Assembly (NCBI GenBank): GCA_964499485.1
Contig: CAZCLF010000003.1
Location: 1 to 64,000 of the forward strand
Reading direction: 5' to 3'
DNA length: 64,000 nt
DNA from: Ga0074130 sp964499485
GTDB lineage: Bacteria; Pseudomonadota; Gammaproteobacteria; Burkholderiales; Rhodocyclaceae
The position numbers and the translations under genes were made by a program. The notes beneath the pieces were generated by a model. That model saw only the letters and a program-made list of their open reading frames with translations, made no database searches and had not been told where the DNA came from. Shown piece after piece: positions 59,726-64,000 of the stretch. Each line of letters starts with the position of its first letter. The first letter of the stretch is position 1.

Positions 59726-60226
59726 ATGGCGACTGGCATTATTCGTCTTCAAGATATCGAAACGCTCTACAGCGACCATCATGGTTGGCTACAGGGCTGG
59801 TTACGTCGAAAGCTTGGCTGCGACGCGCAGGCGGCGGATCTGGCGCAGGACACGTTCGTGCGCTTGTTCGGCCGTGGTGGCCTAGCGCTCGACCAGCCGC
59901 GCGCGTTGCTAACGCATATTGCCAAGGGGCTGGTTATCGATCATTGGCGGCGCCAGGATATCGAGCGCGCATATCTGGACGCATTAGCGCAATTGCCGGA
60001 GAGCTTTGCGCCGTCGCCCGAAACACGCTATCTGATTCTCGAAAGTCTCTATCGAATTGAGGCCATGTTGCGTGAAATGCCTGACCGGACGCGCGAGATC
60101 TTCATGCGCGCCCAAATCGATGGGTTAACCTACTCAGCCATCGCCGCGGAGTCTGGTATGTCGCTCATTACCGTCAAGCGGCACATGAAAGCAGGTTTTG
60201 TTGCCTGCATGGCGGCACTGGCATGA
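59726..60226 (+). CDS. ECF sigma factor, FecI-like
   Basis: A 166-residue sigma-70 family factor of the iron-starvation ECF group. Region 2 is at residues about 10-78 (DLAQDTFVRLFGRGG; KGLVIDHWRRQDIER). Region 4 is at about 110-160 (LREMPDRTREIFMRAQIDGL, then the HTH SAIAAESGMSLITVKRHM). Such factors direct polymerase to the TonB-receptor promoter when the FecR partner signals an iron chelate outside. I chose the ATG at 59726 because upstream in-frame codons run through the Fur box. The stop overlaps the fecR ATG by 4 bp. Confidence 0.9.
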   Translation: MATGIIRLQDIETLYSDHHGWLQGWLRRKLGCDAQAADLAQDTFVRLFGRGGLALDQPRALLTHIAKGLVIDHWRRQDIERAYLDALAQLPESFAPSPETRYLILESLYRIEAMLREMPDRTREIFMRAQIDGLTYSAIAAESGMSLITVKRHMKAGFVACMAALA

Positions 60227-61185
60227 GCACCGTGAGTGCGCAGCCGCGTCTAGACCTTCGTCTGCTTGAGGAGGCTGCCGATCTGCTCGTGCGGCTACAG
60301 TCGGATGAAAACCCTCAAGCTGTGCAAACCGCCATCGCTGAATGGCAGAAGCGAAGCGAAGCGCATGTGCAGGCCTGGCGTTGCGCCGAGGTAGTGCAGC
60401 AAAGTTTCAATGCGGTTCCCGGAACGATAGGTCGCCGCACCTTGAACGGCCTGAAATCTGCCGACCGTCGACGCGTGCTGCGCTCGCTTGTCGGCATCGC
60501 GGTCGCTGGGCCGTTAGGGTTGGCACTGTGGCATGAGCGTTCCGTTTGGACGGCTGATATCAGTACTGCCACTGGCGAACAGAAAACTATGACGCTTGCC
60601 GATGGCACCCGTCTGGTAATGAATACGGCGACATCAGTGGATATTCGATTCTCGGAACATCTTCGTCACCTAAGGCTTTTACGCGGTGAGGTCATGCTGA
60701 CCTCGGGTCGTGATCCGCTCCAGCGTCCTTTCCATATCAGCACTGCGGAGGGGCGGATTACCCCGGTCGGCACGCGCTACTCGGTGCGTCAAGATAGCGG
60801 GCGTACACAGGTCGCAGTATTCGAGGGGCGCGTTGAGATCAGCACCGAAAATGGCGCACGCCACAGTTTGCCATCAGGCGAACAGGCGATTTTCGACAGT
60901 CACGGTATCGCGGAGACTCGTCTGCTGCGCGCCGGCGCAGACAGCTGGCAGCACGGCATGCTGCTGGCCCAGGACATGCGTTTGGGCGACTGGGTTAGGG
61001 AAATGGGGCGTTATCGACACGGCGTGCTGCGCTGCGCTCCTGCGGTGGCGGAGCTCCGCGTCTCCGGCGCATACCCCCTGACGGACATAGACAATGCGCT
61101 CGACATGCTGGCGAAGACTCGGCCGGTGTATGTGCGTCGGCTGACCAACTACTGGATTAGCCTAGAACCATCTGCGGCAGCCTGA
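60223..61185 (+). CDS. FecR family sigma-factor regulator
   Basis: A 320-residue inner-membrane regulator. The N-terminal cytoplasmic domain (DUF4880; AADLLVRLQSDENPQAVQTA) is followed by a transmembrane segment (about 87-104) preceded by a run of arginines (DRRRVLRSL), reminiscent of a twin-arginine signal. The periplasmic FecR domain contains TLADGTRLVMNTATSVDIRF and VGTRYSVRQDSGRTQVAVFE. The C-terminal STN-type part (about 240-315) contacts the TonB receptor. It relays the receptor signal to the sigma factor. Confidence 0.9.
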   Translation: MSTVSAQPRLDLRLLEEAADLLVRLQSDENPQAVQTAIAEWQKRSEAHVQAWRCAEVVQQSFNAVPGTIGRRTLNGLKSADRRRVLRSLVGIAVAGPLGLALWHERSVWTADISTATGEQKTMTLADGTRLVMNTATSVDIRFSEHLRHLRLLRGEVMLTSGRDPLQRPFHISTAEGRITPVGTRYSVRQDSGRTQVAVFEGRVEISTENGARHSLPSGEQAIFDSHGIAETRLLRAGADSWQHGMLLAQDMRLGDWVREMGRYRHGVLRCAPAVAELRVSGAYPLTDIDNALDMLAKTRPVYVRRLTNYWISLEPSAAA

Positions 61186-61218
61186 TACCTTTTCGAGACT
61201 TGTCCGGTGTACTGGCAT

Positions 61219-61237
61219 AAGCGCGATTTTTGCGCTT
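61219..61237 (+). other. short stem-loop between fecR-like and TonB receptor genes
   Basis: AAGCGC and GCGCTT pair around GATTTTT in the 74-bp spacer. The U-rich loop is unlike a terminator; it may be a processing or attenuation site that sets receptor against regulator levels. Confidence 0.3.
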
Positions 61238-61259
61238 CAACCTAGCGACCGGAACACCC

Positions 61260-63617
61260 ATGAAGTCACAACCGAATCTGAGCGGCAACGCACTGCCACG
61301 TCAACGCGCACTCGCGCTCTCCATCCATCTGCTCTTCTGCGGCGCAGCCACGGGGCTTGTAATGCCGACGGCTATCCATGCGGCTGAACCAGCGGCCAGA
61401 AGCTATGCTATCGCCGCTGGGCCACTCGGAGATGTGCTCGCCTTGTTCGCTGCCAGTTCCGGCGTCAAGCTGTCTTTCGATCCGGCCCTGGTTGCCGGGC
61501 AACGTAGCCCTGGTCTACAGGGTAGTTTCACGGTCACCCAAGGCTTTTCACGTATCCTTTCCGGCAGCGGTTTCGAACTTGTTGCTGTCGACAATGGCGC
61601 CTATACCTTGCGCAAATCACCCACCACGGCGGCTGCGACACTGCAACCGGTGGTCGTTACGGGCACCAAGCGCGAGCTGAGTGCCCAGCAGGCAACCCAA
61701 AGCGTGGTGGTGATAACTGAACAGGCCACTGTCGGCATGGCGTCAGGCTTTGATGCCCTCACCCTCGTTCCGAACGTAACACGCAGCTATGCTGGTGCCT
61801 TGCCTACCGTACGTGGCTTAGATGGCAATGGCGTTGCTTTCGGTGGCGGTGGTGCTGTTACAGGCGCTAGCCCTCGCGTATCGAATTATGTCGATGGGGT
61901 GGCGCGTACCTACAGTGCCATGCCTGACGGCCAGGGCAGTTTCTGGGACATGGCGCAGATGGAGGTCTACCGTGGTTCGCAGTCCACCCAACTTGGTCAG
62001 AATTCGATCGCCGGTGCGATCGTACAAACCACTAACGATCCAAAGTTCAAGGATGAGGCGGCAATTCAGGTGGGTGCCCATTCTGCAAGAACCACTTACG
62101 AGGGCGCTTTTATGGTCAACAAGGCCCTGAGTGATACTGTCGCCATTCGTTTCACCGGGGAGCTGAGCGATGGTAAAAACGCTATCGACTATTTAAGATC
62201 CTCAGACAGCGGGCTCTCCGTGTCGGACAAGGACGAGCTCGGGAAGAACAGCTATCACCGGTACCGCTTCAAAGCACTTGCAACGCCTACTGATTCACTT
62301 CTGCTTAAGCTCACGCTAGAACAAGAAGACCGCGAGAACCCCTTCACAAACGACCAAGGCACGGTTCAAGGGACTCGTGCGCTTATCAACAAGCTCTATC
62401 CAGGCTTCCTCAAGTCAACCAATAACGTCGTTGCATTCAATGCCAGCTACGATCTGGATAACGAATGGTCTGTCGATGCGGTGCTATCTCAGCAGCGCGG
62501 AGAAACGAGCTTCCTCGCACCGCAAGTCGGAACCCCTGTTCGTTCGTCCTATTACGACTTTACTTTCAAATCTACTGAAACTGCCTTCGAACCCAAGCTG
62601 CGCTACAAGTCGCAGAGCAGTCGTACCGGGGCAGTATTTGGCGCCTATTTCAAGGATCGCGACCGGAATGATAACGGCCGGCCCGGCTCAAGCTTTGTGA
62701 TGCAGGCGACGGATAAGGCCAGCAGCCAATCGCTGTATGCTGACTCGACCGTGCAATTGAGTGCAGAGTGGGATTTGATCTTGGCAGGCCGCTTCGAGTC
62801 GGACAGGCAGAAGCGTGACTTCTCCACGCCTGCATTCGGTGGGGCTCAATTCGGTTTCGATGACCGCAATCAGGTGTTCTTGCCCAAGCTTGGTGTTACT
62901 TGGCACGCCAATCCTAATGCAGCCTACAGTCTCTTGACGTACAAGGGGTACAACGCCAGCGGTGGTGGTGTGAGCTTCGTGTCAAAAACCCCCTACAAGT
63001 TCCAAAAGGAAATGTCGCAAACAGTCGAGTTCGTCGCACGTACTCAGTGGCTAGATCGCCGCCTGTTCGCCAACGCCAACGTGTTCTTCACCGATCTTGA
63101 CGGTGCTCAAGCGATCGGCACAGGGCCGGGCGGCGCTAATGACAATATCTATTTGAATATCGACAAGGCCCGCACACGTGGTGCCGAACTGGATTTTGCG
63201 TACATCCCCACATCGACAATGAAGCTCACCTTCGGATTGGGGCTGCTCGACACCAAGATCGTGAACTTTGGTTCGGCCGCGAACAACGTACATAACGGCA
63301 AGGAGCTGGGCATGGCACCGCGTGTCACGGCCAACGTGGGTGGCACTCTTGAGGTTGCGCCGAATCTGACTGTTGGGGGCAATGTGGTGTATGTCGGCAA
63401 GCGCTTTGCCGACTATAAAAACGTAGCCCAAGACGAGCTTGCGAGCTATTCCATCGTCAATCTCAACACGCAGTACAAAATGGGCAAGGCTACGCTGACG
63501 GGCTACGTAAACAATGCCTTTGACAAGTTTGCCCAGCTCAATCGCAACACGTCTCTGAACTCTGCATGGTTCAACACAGGCCGTACCGTGGGCGCGAAGC
63601 TGAAGCTAGATTTCTGA
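61260..63617 (+). CDS. TonB-dependent siderophore-type receptor with N-terminal STN signalling domain
   Basis: A 785-residue outer-membrane receptor. The signal peptide ends near A42 (AIHAA/EPAA). An STN signalling domain (about 47-117; IAAGPLGDVLALFAASSGVK) is followed by a TonB-box-like QPVVVTGTK (129-137), a plug domain (about 140-265) and a 22-strand barrel ending in KLKLDF with terminal Phe. The STN domain means it signals through FecR and FecI. The ligand is unknown; several FecA-like or FpvA-like siderophore receptors share this layout. I chose the ATG at 61260 over an in-frame TTG at 61230. Confidence 0.92.
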   Translation: MKSQPNLSGNALPRQRALALSIHLLFCGAATGLVMPTAIHAAEPAARSYAIAAGPLGDVLALFAASSGVKLSFDPALVAGQRSPGLQGSFTVTQGFSRILSGSGFELVAVDNGAYTLRKSPTTAAATLQPVVVTGTKRELSAQQATQSVVVITEQATVGMASGFDALTLVPNVTRSYAGALPTVRGLDGNGVAFGGGGAVTGASPRVSNYVDGVARTYSAMPDGQGSFWDMAQMEVYRGSQSTQLGQNSIAGAIVQTTNDPKFKDEAAIQVGAHSARTTYEGAFMVNKALSDTVAIRFTGELSDGKNAIDYLRSSDSGLSVSDKDELGKNSYHRYRFKALATPTDSLLLKLTLEQEDRENPFTNDQGTVQGTRALINKLYPGFLKSTNNVVAFNASYDLDNEWSVDAVLSQQRGETSFLAPQVGTPVRSSYYDFTFKSTETAFEPKLRYKSQSSRTGAVFGAYFKDRDRNDNGRPGSSFVMQATDKASSQSLYADSTVQLSAEWDLILAGRFESDRQKRDFSTPAFGGAQFGFDDRNQVFLPKLGVTWHANPNAAYSLLTYKGYNASGGGVSFVSKTPYKFQKEMSQTVEFVARTQWLDRRLFANANVFFTDLDGAQAIGTGPGGANDNIYLNIDKARTRGAELDFAYIPTSTMKLTFGLGLLDTKIVNFGSAANNVHNGKELGMAPRVTANVGGTLEVAPNLTVGGNVVYVGKRFADYKNVAQDELASYSIVNLNTQYKMGKATLTGYVNNAFDKFAQLNRNTSLNSAWFNTGRTVGAKLKLDF

Positions 63618-63636
63618 GCACATTCGCTTGAAAACC

Positions 63637-63673
63637 GAAAACCGGCATGCGCGACCCGCATGCCGGTTTTTTA
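63637..63673 (+). terminator. Rho-independent terminator after the TonB receptor gene
   Basis: AAAACCGGCATGCG and CGCATGCCGGTTTTTT pair around CGACC, followed by further T. The PepSY gene begins 16 bp later, so it may be transcribed by readthrough or from its own promoter. Confidence 0.9.
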
Positions 63674-63688
63674 CTATAGAGACATGAC

Positions 63689-64000
63689 ATGAGCTTACGC
63701 ACCTGGTCGTTCATCCACAAATGGAGCAGCCTGATCTGTACGATCTTTCTTTTTTTGCTCTGTGTTACCGGGCTGCCACTAATCTTTCATGAGGAAATTG
63801 AACATTTGTCGGGCGAGGTCGAAGCCCCCTCTATGCCGGCGGGTACCCCTGAGCTGAGTATGGATCGCATAGTCGAGGCGGCGCAGGCGCACATGCCGAA
63901 CAAGGTCGTGCGCTACATGCTTTGGGATATGGAAGCGCATCCGTATATGACCTTAGTCCACATGTCGACGAGCATGGATGCCCCACCGAATGACACGTGG
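63689..64000 (+). CDS. PepSY-associated membrane protein, 5' part (cut by window end)
   Basis: ATG at 63689 opens a frame that stays open to the window end (104 codons). The protein starts SLRTWSFIHKWSSLICTIFL, the typical first helix of PepSY-TM proteins with the His and Trp of the motif, continues LLCVTGLPLIFHEEIEH, and then has the first periplasmic part (MDRIVEAAQAHMPNKVVRYM), a PepSY-like repeat. Such proteins often lie after TonB receptors and may reduce or release iron from siderophores. Length and C-terminus are unknown. Confidence 0.85.
   Translation, partial: MSLRTWSFIHKWSSLICTIFLFLLCVTGLPLIFHEEIEHLSGEVEAPSMPAGTPELSMDRIVEAAQAHMPNKVVRYMLWDMEAHPYMTLVHMSTSMDAPPNDTW

Overview
The window is about 58% GC, with compact operons and no rRNA, CRISPR array or transposase gene that I can see. 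The gene families (RpoS, dapA-bamC, a betaproteobacterial CobD/CbiB-like protein, a PglL-type ligase, a complete MSHA pilus locus, argDFG, Bug receptors) suggest a free-living, motile or surface-attaching betaproteobacterium. Rhodocyclales or Neisseriales-like groups are plausible, but the family cannot be fixed from the sequence alone.

Layout. Positions 1-467 hold the 3' end of rpoS. A lipoprotein of unknown function follows, then a leftward cell-envelope operon (moxR, DUF58, tgpA-like transglutaminase, mltB; 0.99-5.8 kb). Rightward from 6.0 kb come an HDAC-like deacylase, dapA, bamC and a metallo-beta-lactamase-fold hydrolase. An Ala/Pro-rich mini-lipoprotein, the ribosomal oxygenase gene roxA, the 23S rRNA methyltransferase gene rlmD and a Bax-inhibitor-1 membrane protein fill 9.9-13.6 kb.

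From 13.8 to 32.7 kb lies a surface-appendage island. A PglL/Wzy-type O-oligosaccharyltransferase sits next to a two-armed MSHA type IV pilus locus. The leftward arm is mshE-G-B-A-I-J-K-L-M-N (ATPase, platform, pilins, alignment proteins, secretin, AAA ATPase, TPR protein). The rightward arm is mshQ-C-D-O-P (giant tip-type protein and minor pilins). Both arms start from one AT-rich 249-bp intergenic region. MshE carries two 24-residue MshEN motifs, so the pilus motor is probably controlled by cyclic di-GMP.

A tRNA-Ser(UGA) gene, a hypothetical protein and an arginine operon (argD-argF-argG) follow. Upstream of argD is a candidate arginine-rich leader ORF with a perfect 12-bp hairpin inside it. 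Then come ppnP, a DinB protein, yajQ, a class I amidotransferase, a NudL-type Nudix hydrolase, a CobD/CbiB-like membrane protein, a thiolase, an orphan secreted FliL-like protein with two small membrane proteins, and a polar amino-acid ABC transporter whose ATPase gene is divergent from the binding-protein/permease genes. After a beta-barrel protein, corA, purN, a DUF457 membrane hydrolase and pepN comes a cluster resembling L(+)-tartrate utilisation (ttdB, ttdA, a Bug receptor and divergent ttdR). It abuts a truncated leuA-like 3' end that still has its terminator, which suggests the cluster was inserted there.

The right end is an iron-uptake cell-surface signalling operon: Fur box, fecI-type sigma factor, fecR-type regulator, STN-domain TonB receptor, and a PepSY protein cut by the window edge.
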